Assembly: GCA_021234155.1 (NCBI GenBank)
Contig: JAJEKV010000095.1
Location: 2,748,372-2,812,371 of the forward strand
Source: Isoetes taiwanensis
Taxonomy: Eukaryota > Streptophyta > Lycopodiopsida > Isoetales > Isoetaceae
Length of the DNA stretch: 64,000 nucleotides
Direction: 5' to 3'
A model generated the notes under the pieces. It was not told where the DNA came from. It worked only from the letters and a program-made list of their open reading frames with translations, and searched no databases. Each line of letters begins with the position of its first letter. Positions within the stretch are counted from its first letter, which is position 1. Shown in pieces: positions 53,776-64,000 of the stretch. The translations under genes and the position numbers were made by a program.

Positions 53776-56250
53776 GGACAATACTTGTGTTGCCAAGCAT
53801 AAGCAGGCGTGGCATATAAATTGTTTCCGGATATAGGAATGTTTACTCATTCTGCATGCGTATGCCTGGATAATTTTGTCCATATGGATGCACAAATCTA
53901 TAAACTTTAAATATCGTCCTTTTCAACATGAGCAATGGGCATAATGTATATATGGCCTTTTGATTTCTTGATGTATGACTATCACTTCTGGATTATGAGA
54001 AAACCCTTCAAATTCTGATTCCCTTTAAACTGAATAATTAATTATTTACTGCAAACATAAGGTCGTTAATTCTAGAAAATGAAACACACGCAGTACTCAG
54101 TAATATGAATTCAGTAATATGATGCATTTGCATTACTCGAGGATATGCAGGTCTGCCTAGAAAGGAACACAGCCTGTGCCACTTGAAGTTTACAGCCAGA
54201 ATGGATTGGGTTTACAGCCAGAATGGATTGGGGTTTTTGTCTCACGCCCTGCTATAAAGGGCCTGCAACGAAAGCCCCCAAATGCACTTTTGGCTGCATC
54301 GAAAAACATTTTCTTACCTAATGTGTGATCATTGAAATACCATAGTAGTCCGCCCTTTGCCGCAAAGGTATATCCATGCCATGCTCTCAAGGTTGGGGTC
54401 CCGTGATAAATTAACAGATACATAATCGAAAGCAGTCCCAAACGCCATTCCATTAGCTTAATACAAATGATTGTACTTTGCATCCGCCAAAGATTGGTCT
54501 AGATGGTGGGCTTAAAAAATGTTCATAGAACCGTAAACTATCGCGGCAAGAACCATAAACTAAATGCACAAACTAACTCTAGAAAATTTGCTTATTATTT
54601 TAATTGTCAAACCCGGACTGATGAGTAACTCGAATTGTGCGTAAGCCCATAGCTGAAGTATACAATGCAAATGAACATGCCATGGTTGCCTTGTTTCCTT
54701 TTTTATCATTTGCAATGGCCAGAAAGCCTAATCCGAACTATCAACTCCTCCGCACCTCATCTTACGTATTCTGCACTGAAAGCAACCACAAGCATGGTAT
54801 ATGGTGCACATCGATTTTAACCAAGTAAAGGTCATTCAGGAAACATGGATGCACTTACAATTTAAAAAAAAAGGAAGCTGGTATCGGTTTTGTTAAGAGC
54901 ATGCATGGCATATAGGGTTAATCCAAAGAAGTTTTTCATACCGCTCATGGAATTTTCATCAATCATGCAGGGTCCCCAAAGCCAGGTTAGCTCCAAGAAA
55001 ATGAAAAGCCAGTACCTTTGCTTCAAATCGATTTCTATGCTTCAACCGATCATGACTCTTATACTTCAACTGCAAATAGAGAAGACAAACACATCAGATT
55101 TAAAGCTGGATGCCGTTGCAAATCGAGGGAGTGAGTTTGAAAATGGGCCTGCCAGAATTTACACCTTGTTGCTTTGCCACAGCCGATTAACCCAAATAAT
55201 TGCTTTGCCACAGCCGATTGCAATGCGAAAATGGAAAACCCCTTGGCTCTGTCGGTTGCAAAGCCATAGCTGCTTCGGCAGACTCAGAGACTACCTTTTT
55301 GTTTGCATAAATAAAAAGGTGGAGCAGAATCCAGTCCCGGCTCTCACATACATCGCACGGAATGCATGCAGCAAACCCTGCACCAAAACTCCGCTGCACC
55401 AAATCCTGCCCGTTATATGCTATGCAGCCAGAAATGAGAAACGTATGAAATACCAGAAAATGCTCTTGGCTCCACAAATTATCGTGTAGAAAATTGGAAT
55501 ACCTTCCTTTACATTTGCAGAGAATGGAGCGTATGCAAGTCACCCTGTGAAAAGTGGAAAACGTTCTAAGAAAAGAACCCAAAAATTGACCAGAAAAAGC
55601 AGGATACTGGCAAAGCAAAAAACACGAAATAGAAGCAAAAATAGAAGCAAAAATCAAAATCTGAGCATTTTCACAGCTTACTAAGAAAAAGTCTTCAAAC
55701 ACCAATGAGATCTTCAAGATTTCCTCAACGACTATGGCAAACATATTTGTCTACAAACAAAAATCATCAAAAAACCATCACGAAACCTTTCTCAGTTGCA
55801 AAACTATATTCAAACTGTATATTGAAAAGGAGCTTCCTTAATTTAGACCCAAGCCCATCATTCCAAAGCCGTTGGGATTTGAATTTTTGTGCTTAACAGA
55901 GAAAGACAAACATGAGTTACTTACGTGTTCAAGATTTCAAAACTCAAATCCACACTTTTGTCGCAAGTGCCAATCTTTGGAGACCGGGCCAACTAAAATT
56001 CGCCTTTCTCGCATCAAGCACAACCAATATTATTACCAAACTGTTAAAATATCTAAAACCTAACCTCATTCCTCACAGACTTTGCCTTTGAGCACACAAC
56101 CACAATAGCTAACTTAAGAACGACCGATTTAGTGTGCGAGAGGTCGGGTACCCTACAAGAATACTAAATGCATTCTTTTGCAGCCTCTATAAGCAAATGC
56201 TCCTCGCTATTTTTCTTTGCCTCCATATTTACCTAGATGCGTAAGCAACC
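53776..56250. other. Helitron G interior, unassigned cargo
   Basis: Mixed DNA. A 24-bp direct duplication (TTTACAGCCAGAATGGATTG) lies at 54189-54230. Overlapping open frames at 54890-55489 (plus) and 55744-55187 (minus) are long for the region, but I recognise no domain in either. Confidence 0.4.
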
Positions 56251-57100
56251 TTTTTTTTTTTTTTTTTTTTTTTTTTTTGATAGCAAGATATTTTTATTTT
56301 TATTAATATTATGTAATAAATACATTTATTCCGTGCTCTATAATAGCCAGATAGCCTACACATGTCAAGACACATGCTTAGACCCCCTGGATCGAATATA
56401 GCAATCTTGCACTATGAACCCATGCACGAACGTAAAATAGCATAACTCCACAAAATCATTTGAAGCAAGATATCATGTGACAGATCAAGACAACACCACC
56501 TAATATTCCAAGCCGGAGATACAAGTAGATGGAGCAAGTACAAAGAAAGCTTCCTTCCGCTAATAACTAGAGCCTGCAATCCCATATGCATCAAGATACT
56601 AGAGGAAGGGCTCAAAGAGCCCTCACCGCTTCTCCAACCCATATGTCTCTACTGCCCCTCCCCAAGACTGGGTGGTCCACATCCCTTGCACTTATCCCAC
56701 TCACTTGCTTGAGTTTTGTCTCCTTAATGCTCTTACCAGCCTATAACACCACTTAATCCTCCCCGCACCAAGTGGCTAATAGATATCCCGCTTGTTCCCC
56801 ACCTTGCTTCACTAAGCTTTCTAGATCCCACACCACCTCCTAGCTGGGATAGGAGAGGGCGACATGAAATAGCAGAGCTCCCGCAAAATCCACCTATTAT
56901 GCTCAAGAATCCCTTGAAGAAAGCTAGACTAAAGAATATTGCAAATTCGAACACTCAAGCCCACCACTTCTCCAAATCCTGCTCCAAACTAAGGCCTTCT
57001 TGCAAATTACAGTCTATTCAATGCACTACCTTATGCTTAAAGTATGTTACCAATTTCTCTGGCCCGTGCAGTCTTACCTTTGTAATGCTTCACAATTTGA
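56251..57100 (-). mobile_element. second copy of the poly(A) retroposon family
   Basis: A run of 28 T (56251-56278, poly(A) on the minus strand) is followed by ATAGCAAGATATTTTTATTT, which resembles the LINE tail at 30599-30618, and then by sequence similar to 37320-38035 over about 700 bp. The right (5') end is unclear, at about 57040-57100. No coding domain; no target duplication seen. Confidence 0.65.
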
Positions 57101-60100
57101 CAAAGGCATATGTAAAATAAATCTCTAATGCATGGACTTTACAGATGAACTGGACAAATTATTGGATTGTAGATTATGATCATAATACTGAACCGTGCAA
57201 CACAAATGCTTAGTACCTTCAAAGATGTAACGACGACTTTGTCCTTCGTGCTTGTTGGAAAAACTGAGGCGCAACTTCTCAGATGGAAACAAAAAGGCAT
57301 TAGTTGGACATATAATAAAATTGAACAGTAATTCACAAAAGTAAAAAAAACACACCATGTTTATTGGGACAATTTAATCTTTTATCAACAAAAATATATT
57401 AAATGACCGTTGCAGAAAATGGAACATCTAAAGAAACAAAGAAACATACCGTATTGCTTATATATTGCTTTGCATGTGCTGGTAGAAGTCTTCCGAAACT
57501 TTACAGCAACATGAAACTTAACATTCACCATGAAGAGAATCTGCAAAAAATCTTCCATCTTAGTAAACGATCATTGGCCTCGATCATTTAGAAACAATCG
57601 TTGTGAGACAGAATGGAATATCAGATCCTCATTGATATTTATAAGACCACCATAGAGGACATGCTTCAAAGAAAACGTCAATGCAATTTATAAATGATCT
57701 AAGACTTCCTGTGCCATGTTCGTAACTTATCATTGGAAAAGTGCACTACTAATGCATTGAAAAAGTGCATTACTAATGCAATAGATTTTTCCACAACAAA
57801 CAGAAGACAAACAGATCCTTACCTTGCCAATTTCGATGTCTTTTGCTCCTCCTTACCTTTCTAGCACAGTATTCTACAACAGTATTTTCCAAGTGGCACA
57901 TAATTATCACAGTCCAAGAGGCATACAATCTTCAATTCCCCGCGATAATAAAATGTGAGATCATATAGGTTGTAAACTCTAGATAGTACCATTGATTGTT
58001 GATGATTATATCTTGATCTACAAATCTGGTTCTGCAACATTGCTAGGCCAAACGACATGCATCTGCACAAAGTATATACATACAACTATCATTTCAAATA
58101 TGTAGCATAATAACAGGGGGTTTTCTTTGTGTTTTTGTACGCTTTTCACAAAGGTTTTCCTAAGATTTCATGGCGTATTCGAATAGATGTACTAATGCGT
58201 ACATCTAGAGTGCACCATTTCTTAGTCGCTGATTTAGCTTTTTTTTTCAATGGTCTAACATCCAAGGGCTCACAACAAAAGCCCCTTTTTATTTTAGGGG
58301 CTGAACATGCAAGCCTCGTTTGTTCTAAAGCTTGGCCATGAAACCACCGCTAGCTAATGGATTTGAAGCAAAGCCGGATTTGCAACATATTGGATTTGAA
58401 GCAGCCGATTTGCAACATATTTGAAGCAACGGATTTGTGAAGGCGATATCAAGTTTTGGGCCTTTAAGAGTTGGGGGTTTCTCCTACAAACTGAGAGCTC
58501 TGAGGTTTCATCCGCAAAGCCGAGCTCGGGAGTTCCGCATACATATCTCTAGTTTTAGATTTTGCAGATTTTGGCATACACATGATCGTAACACTATTCG
58601 ACTCAGTTTTGTGAGATGCTTACGCTTTTAGAACTACCCCAAACAACGGCATGATCCCTCCACGTAAGCATTGAAAGCTCGCCATTATACCAAATGAAAG
58701 GTCGATATGGGGTTTTAGGTGTATCGTCAATCCGCCCCCGCCTGGAACCAAAACCAAGGTAAACTTTCTTCCCTCGTTTCTTTTCGGAGGGCCATAAATT
58801 ATGTGTACATGTTTATCGCTTCTATTACTATCCATATCAATGCCTGTGCAAGCCATCACCAACTACCGCTCCAAGGACCCTTTAAAGCTAAGTTATGTCT
58901 CGTGATTTTTTTTTTAACTGAAGCTAATGGCTCTCAATCTCCAAGTAAAATTGAGCAAGATCATTTATCGGGATTGTGATTTTGTCTTTTTACATCCAAT
59001 CTCAAATGTAGGTCTACCTAATCTAAAAGAATGAGCTGAAGTTAGATTTTTGTGATGGGGTGGAAGCTAAGATGGCACTCGCTTTTTGTTTCTCCTCGAC
59101 AATGAGTACATATGTTTGCCACACCAGCCTGCTTTGTATTTGGGGATTCGCAAGTAGATCCCCGAAATAACAACTATTTGGCAACAACGACAAAGGCAAA
59201 CTTCCCCGCAATTTGATACTAGGGACCTAACGGGCGGTGTTTTCACTCGTGGGGACACTGTGGAAGTTTGGTTTTGCAATGGCTTTTGTAGCCACAGTTC
59301 TAGCATGGAGAATTTTGAAAACCGGATTGCTTGATGAAGCAAGGGGTACAATGCGTTGGATTACGATTATTTTATAAAGGTCATCCTTCCAAGAATGAGC
59401 TATACTTCCGTGAAATTTCACCCTTATCCTTCTAAGCATTATCTTATCTTCTATTTTTCATTTGTGCTATCTCTCGCTTTGTTCTAAGCTTAATTCCATA
59501 ATCGTTAAACCATGGAATTCATTGCTTTAAGTTATGCAATGGCTTGCTTTCCTTTGTCCAGGCTCGAATTTACATACTACCTTGCTAGCATTTGTCATGT
59601 TCTTGGAAAGTTTTTGCATATGTGCTGCTCAAAATACGTTAATGCTAAAGTATTCTCTGTAGTATTTTCTATGCAGGTTCAAAAAAATTTTGCAGGATGT
59701 TGATATCTCTAGCAATGCTTACGATGGCAATTGCACAAACAACTAAGGAAGACACAGCTCAAAATTATTCATCTCTTCGAGAATAGTTGTGAACCTAAGG
59801 CAGTTTTTGCAGAATTTAAGTGAGGGAGCTGTTTCAGACTCAGATAGTGATGATGTTATCTTCACATCGCAGAATGTAGATAAAGCTCCAGCTCAAAGTT
59901 CTAGTAGTGTAAAAGAAGGTAATGTGCTTTGTTGAATTCGCAAACTCATATGATGCAAATCGATACGAGACCATTATTTTTGCTTTGTGTAGTTTGCAAG
60001 GACTTCTAGTTTGCGGCCCTTGGGGCAATGCGGGGAATTGAGACTAGAATTAGAAGTGTTTCTTGAGATTATGCTACCAATTCTATATGTTCACCTCAAT

Positions 60101-60744
60101 GGAAGTGAGAATCTCCAGTTGTGCATTGACTTTTTTATTCCTTATGCAAAACTAGTGGATTGTATTTCTAGAATCGTGGAATGTACGAGACATTGCATTT
60201 GCTCCTCTATACAATATTTAGATCACTGAATAAGCTAGGTTGTGAAGAGATGCAAGTATAATATGCTATTAATGTATAAAGGGGCAAAGACCATGCATTA
60301 CTCTAGGGGCTAGTTAGGTCCTTTTTCTGCTTCTAATATCTAACATAATTATAATCTCATTTATTTTCCTTATCACTTGCCATTGTTTATTTCCTAGTGG
60401 TTTTTTTCGTACGTTTCAATAAAATGATTACAAAATGTCTATACTACTATCACACATGTTTTTTTACTTTTGTACCGTAAACAACCCACTCTTGCTCCAT
60501 AATGTTTGATGCAGCATTATCCTTTGGGATGCTTGATGTCTGCCTTTGGGATGTTTGATGTCTGCTTCATGCACTTATGCTAGATATACAGTTGTCCAGT
60601 TGTACTTTTGCAGAAAATTAACTCATCCAAGTGTGAAGTCACGTTGTTTGTTCTTAGCCCCGAAGGGGCAAAAATTTTTTTTAACCTATAACAAAAACCA
60701 TTACATTAAATTAAATTAAACCATTACATTAAACCATTACATTA
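57101..60744. other. Helitron G interior, unassigned cargo
   Basis: Mixed AT-rich DNA with only short frames. A small acidic piece at about 59822-59920 (SDSDSDDVIF-like) and short duplications (GGATTTGAAGCA near 58360-58400, TTTGGGATG(C/T)TTGATGTCTG near 60523-60562) are the only structure. Probably captured and decayed host sequence. Confidence 0.35.
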
Positions 60745-61079
60745 CTTTTAAATTAAATCCCCCTTCAAACCCCTTTGGTTTGGGTGCATATTCACACGGG
60801 GTGACGAGGGGGCCGAGAGCCCCTATAAATATTTTTTGCACGTACAAAATCAACACCATATAGTATATTACCTCAAATCTTATAGTATTTTGCAAATCTT
60901 GTTATACAGTATAGCAAATTCCATACTTCCATACCCCACAAACGAGGAACTTTGTGTACGGTGTAGATTAAGGAATAAGGGGTGAATATGCCTATCCAAC
61001 AGCTCTGTTCTGAGAGTGACCCCCGCGGTGAATATGCACCCAAACCAAAGGGGGTTTGAAGGGGGATTTAATTTAAAAG
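60745..61079. mobile_element. foldback MITE-like element
   Basis: A 335-bp segment with about 51-bp terminal inverted repeats: CTTTTAAATTAAATCCCCCT at the left and its complement at the right, continuing through TTTGGTTTGGGTGCATATTC with one extra base on one arm. No coding potential. Flanks show no convincing target duplication, so the superfamily is open. Confidence 0.8.
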
Positions 61080-62067
61080 AACCTGCTATACGAAAATATG
61101 TTGATCTCCTCATGCTGCAAGGAAACAATGTTTTAGTCTATCAATGGCTGCTTTGAATTCCATGGCTAGGTCCTAGTTTACATTTCCTAACCGCCTCCCA
61201 TTACCTCGTGACTTATTGGGGTGTAGTTGTTGATGTTGAAGGGACCACGTAACCTACTACACAAAAATATGCTAATCTCTCACTCTGCAAAAAGGAAAAA
61301 TGGTTCAATCTATCAAGAAATGGAAGCGTGAGCATCAAAATAATCAAATTTGTGCACCTTTAACAACAAACAATTAGAAGCCACATCCAAAGAAGCCGCT
61401 TCCTTGAGCGCATCACATTAGCCATTGTATGTTACCAATTTCTCTTGCAAAACGGATTACCTCCATAAGGAAAACCTCCGTGACTCGAGATGTAACAAAA
61501 CACAAATGCAAGATTACCATTCTTGCTTGTAGCTTAACCCAATCAGCTATAATAAAATGATCGAGAGCCCTAAGAATGGGGTCAGATTTCAAAGATGTAA
61601 TGGTAGCAAGATTAGCAGATGCAATCGAATATTAACCCTAAGTCCATACCAAGTTGGCCCTAAATCCAAACCGACCTTTTAAATCCAAATCCAACCCTCT
61701 TCTTCAAGCAGGTCAAGATGAGTAAGACATGGCTTCAAGCTCCAAATGATGAAGCCGCATTTAAAAAAAAAACAGCTTTGTGGTGGGCGCATCCATAAAC
61801 AACCGCAGAAGATTGCTTTGCTTTAGAACCTAAAACTCTCGATTTCCTTTGATCATAAGGCGGAGGGTTACAAGATTACAACGCCGCCGACGCCTCAAAC
61901 CCTAGTCCCAACTAAAAATGAAGGAAAGGGAAAACTTTGCCCTGAAAATGGAAAATCGGTGCTAGAATGGCCGGAAAAGCGTTACACCGGAAAAGCTGCT
62001 ACATCCGGGCGGCCGGAAAGGGGACACCGCATAAGCAAAAAACCCCAAAACTTTTTAAGTAAGTAGA
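61080..62067. other. Helitron G 5' portion, unassigned
   Basis: No gene recognised. A phrase related to the retroposon family (TGTTACCAATTTCTCT) occurs at about 61431. The 5' terminus TC is at 62067. Confidence 0.4.
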
Positions 62068-62085
62068 TTCATTTGTATTACTTGT

Positions 62086-62156
62086 GCGCTGGTGGTCTAG
62101 TGGTAGAATAGTACCGCCACTTCAGATAGACCCGAAGTTCGATTCTCGCCAATGCA
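62086..62156 (+). pseudogene. tRNA-Gly copy 6, broken
   Basis: Begins GCGCTGG instead of GCATTGG, so the acceptor stem mispairs. The anticodon arm is scrambled (TACCGCCACTTCAGATAG for TACCCTGCCACGGTACAG), and the T arm has an extra A and a missing G. Confidence 0.85.
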
Positions 62157-62416
62157 TCCTGCGTGGTTCAACTCTTCCATTTTTGTTCTTGACGCAAGAG
62201 CCAAAAAGAAGATTTAATGCATTAAACCATGCCTGATAATGACATAAGGATAACCGAACAATCGATTGCACCATAGTGTGAGAAATGAGATCGGCTTTTA
62301 ATCTTGCTCTTCCAACCATCAAACATCACAATGAGAGAGAAGAAATGACTAGCCAAATCCTATCCTACTAAATATTTCAATGATCTAAGAAGAAATGCGG
62401 TATTCCACATGCCGCT

Positions 62417-62497
62417 GTGGATGGGCCAGAGTGGTTATTGGGCATGACTAGAAATCATGTGGGCTTTGCTCGCATAGGTTCAATCCTATCATCCACG
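62417..62497 (+). pseudogene. tRNA-Ser(AGA) copy 6, broken
   Basis: 81 nt. The T loop has lost a base (GGTTCAATCC for GGTTCGAATCC), destroying the B box and T loop, and position 9 onward reads GGGCC for GTGCC. The AGA anticodon remains. Confidence 0.85.
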
Positions 62498-62907
62498 TAG
62501 GAGCTTTTTCATATTATTTTATAGTCCCTATCACATATGTCCATTCGATTAATATTTAGAGTTTGTCATTCATATTCCCACGACTCTTCCACTGGGATGC
62601 AATATTCTAGAGTTTATGCATAGCCCCATTAGTGGCACACCAATGCTCGACATTGTTACTCATTCACATGTTAATTTTTTCAAATTTTATGATATCCAGC
62701 TCAAGCATGGAAAACACCTGATTGAGCAAATCTTGTCGCTTTATGCCTTGGCATAATCATTTGTTTGGACTTATTAGAAGAACAACCATTCCTGCACCTT
62801 ATTGTGTAACCACCGATATTGTTTTGAGAATTGGATTATGAGATGCATTTGATTGAGTTTGTTGTATGTGCTTGTTAATTAAGAAGGTATTCATTTGTAT
62901 TACTTGT

Positions 62908-62980
62908 GCATTGGTGGTCTAGTGGTAGAATAGTACCGCCACTCAGACATGCACTCGAAGTTCGATTCTCGGCCAATGCA
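62908..62980 (+). pseudogene. tRNA-Gly copy 7, broken
   Basis: Acceptor stem is intact, but the anticodon arm reads TACCGCCACTCAGACATGCA and cannot form the stem, and an A is inserted before the T loop. It shares the TACCGCCACT change with copy 6. Confidence 0.85.
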
Positions 62981-63237
62981 TCCTGTGGTTCAACTCTTCC
63001 AATTTTGTTCTTGGCGCAAGAGCCAAAAAGAAGATTTAATGCATTAAACCATGCTGATAATGACATAAGGATAACTGAGCAATCGATTGCACCATAGTGT
63101 GAGAAATGAGATCGAAGCTAATCTTGCTCTTCCAACCATCAAACATCACAATGAGATAGAAGAAATGACTAGCCAAATCCTATCCTCCTAAATATCTCAA
63201 TGATCTAAGAAGAATTGGAAGTATTCCACATGCTGGA

Positions 63238-63319
63238 GTGGATGTGCCAGAGTGGTTATTGGGCATGACTAGAAATCATGTGGGCTTTGCTCGCATAGGT
63301 TCGAATCCTATCATCCACG
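63238..63319 (+). tRNA. tRNA-Ser(AGA), copy 7, intact
   Basis: 82 nt, identical in sequence to copy 4, with all stems paired and AGA anticodon. GAGCTTGTTC follows, so there is no close T-run terminator. Confidence 0.93.
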
Positions 63320-63435
63320 TGTAGGAGCTTGTTCATATTATATTATAGTCCCTACTATCACATACGTCCATTCGATTAATATTTAGAGTTTGTCATTCAG
63401 ATTGACTCTTCCACTGACGCAATATTCTAGAGTTG

Positions 63436-63570
63436 TGTGGATGACATTTTTGTAGGTTATATCTAATAAGGTACATGGCTGGGGAATTTTCTCCTTGAAC
63501 CGCCTCCCACCGCTTGATACTAGCACTTGGGCCATGGACTCAAGTCTTTAGACCCAAGCCCATTCTCCAT
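63436..63570 (-). pseudogene. LINE fragment, duplicate of 31805-31945
   Basis: Matches the beginning of the truncated LINE at 31945, with indels, and joins the same right flank (AATTATATATCATATTATA). The left joint, at about 63436, passes from array spacer (ATATTCTAGAGTT) into the LINE at the shared word TGTGGATGAC. Confidence 0.88.
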
Positions 63571-63774
63571 AATTATATATCATATTATATGTGTGAACAT
63601 TTTTAAAGCATGGAGAGATTTCCCATATGCTATTATATGCATGATTATTCTTCACCTTTAAAAAGTTGAATTTATTATTCTTTTTAACTACAAATCTAAT
63701 TTTATTATTATGCATTTGATTGAGTTGGTTGTATGTGCTTGTTAATTAAAAAGGTATTCATTTGTATTACTTGT
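63571..63774 (+). repeat. duplicate of 31946-32147
   Basis: Nearly identical to the DNA between the LINE and the first tRNA-Gly, including TTTCCCATATGCTATTATAT and GCTTGTTAATTAAAAAGG. It shows that the LINE-bearing start of the array was copied as a block. Confidence 0.9.
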
Positions 63775-63845
63775 GCATTGGTGGTCTAGTGGTAGAATAG
63801 TACCCTGCCACGGTACAGACCCGAGTTCGATTCTCGGCCAATGCA
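63775..63845 (+). tRNA. tRNA-Gly(GCC), copy 8, intact
   Basis: 71 nt, identical to copy 1, all stems paired. Confidence 0.95.
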
Positions 63846-64000
63846 TCCTGTGGTTCAACTCTTCCAATTTTGATCTTGGCGCAAGAGCCAAAAAGAAGAT
63901 TTAATGCATTAAACCATGTTGATAATGACATAAGGATAACTGAGCAATCGATTGCACCATAGTGTGAGAAATGAGATCGAAGCTAATCTTGCTCTTCCAA

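Larger units (their letters stand above)
49835..62067 (-). mobile_element. Helitron G, 12.2 kb, inserted in the tRNA array
   Basis: Minus-oriented. The 5' end TCTACTTACTTAAAAAG starts at 62067 with A before it. The 3' end has hairpin GCCCGGCAACGCCGGGC (49848-49864), ACACGTTTA and CTAG (49835-49838), followed by T. The array reads AAGAAGGTA before it and TTCATTTGTATTAC after it; intact units read AAGAAGGTATTCATTTG, so the element sits exactly between A and T without duplication. It contains Helitrons E and F (49945-53775), a retroposon copy (56251-57100) and a foldback MITE (60745-61079); about 8.4 kb remains without E and F. No Rep/helicase is seen. Confidence 0.9.
62068..64000 (+). repeat. 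tRNA array, end of unit 5 to unit 8 (runs off the window)
   Basis: Resumes at TTCATTTGTATTAC after Helitron G. Units 6 and 7 contain many small indels. Unit 7 is interrupted at about 63436 by a piece of the LINE and its flank identical in order to 31805-32147, after which the array restarts with an intact tRNA-Gly. The window ends inside unit 8. Confidence 0.9.

Noticed and set aside
54890-55744. Overlapping 199- and 185-codon frames as real genes
   Set aside because: No domain, neither frame has supporting splice or codon evidence, and they lie within a Helitron full of decayed DNA. Kept only as unassigned cargo.
49835-62067. Autonomous Helitron with Rep/helicase
   Set aside because: I looked for a HUH Rep motif and helicase motifs in the long minus-strand frames and saw none.
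31946-64000. tRNA-derived SINE family instead of tRNA genes
   Set aside because: The tRNAs keep complete stems, anticodons and correct lengths, two different tRNAs alternate in one long unit, there is no poly(A) or target duplication, and the copies are in tandem.

Overview
The window is nuclear DNA of a land plant. Gene fragments of plant-specific families are present (DUF632, PLS-type PPR, UBA2-type RRM, RNA polymerase III large subunit, nucleotide-sugar transporter), together with plant-type tRNA-Gly(GCC) and tRNA-Ser(AGA) genes and a classic plant set of transposons (Helitrons, a CACTA element, L1-like LINEs, a copia LTR). I cannot place the species; the density and nesting of repeats suggest a large, transposon-rich genome. 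I see no intact ordinary host protein gene. The best preserved protein genes belong to the CACTA transposon.

Layout. 1-2.36 kb: unassigned DNA with a LINE endonuclease fragment. 2.36-13.36 kb: a pile of short non-autonomous Helitrons (5' TC, 3' hairpin plus CTAG, inserted at AT) whose cargo is kilobase-long polypurine/polypyrimidine tract, several inserted in one another's ends. 13.9-24.35 kb: an outer Helitron with a second Helitron nested inside and a long foldback palindrome. 24.7-27.9 kb: exon-intron fragments of four unrelated host genes. 28.8-31.95 kb: copia LTR remnant, 39-bp minisatellite, and a 5'-truncated LINE ending in the RT zinc-binding domain.

31.95-64 kb: a tandem array, unit about 0.82 kb, each unit carrying one tRNA-Gly(GCC) and one tRNA-Ser(AGA). 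Three large insertions split it: a poly(A) retroposon (34186-39172, 14-bp TSD, itself carrying a Helitron) in the T arm of a tRNA-Ser; an 8.6-kb CACTA element (39541-48127, 16-bp TIR, TGA TSD) with a nearly intact TNP2 transposase and a divergent TNPA-like gene; and a 12.2-kb Helitron (49835-62067) carrying two more polypurine Helitrons. Uninterrupted sister units give the empty site for each insertion, so these boundaries are well supported from sequence alone.

Working together: the tRNA units could supply Pol III transcripts, although several copies are decayed or lack a nearby T-run. The CACTA element could be autonomous. No Helitron here shows a Rep/helicase gene, so all would depend on a helicase encoded elsewhere. 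The long F/S/P/L-rich and K/E/G/R-rich open frames in the first 13.4 kb and at 50-53.6 kb are by-products of the purine tracts and are not annotated as genes.
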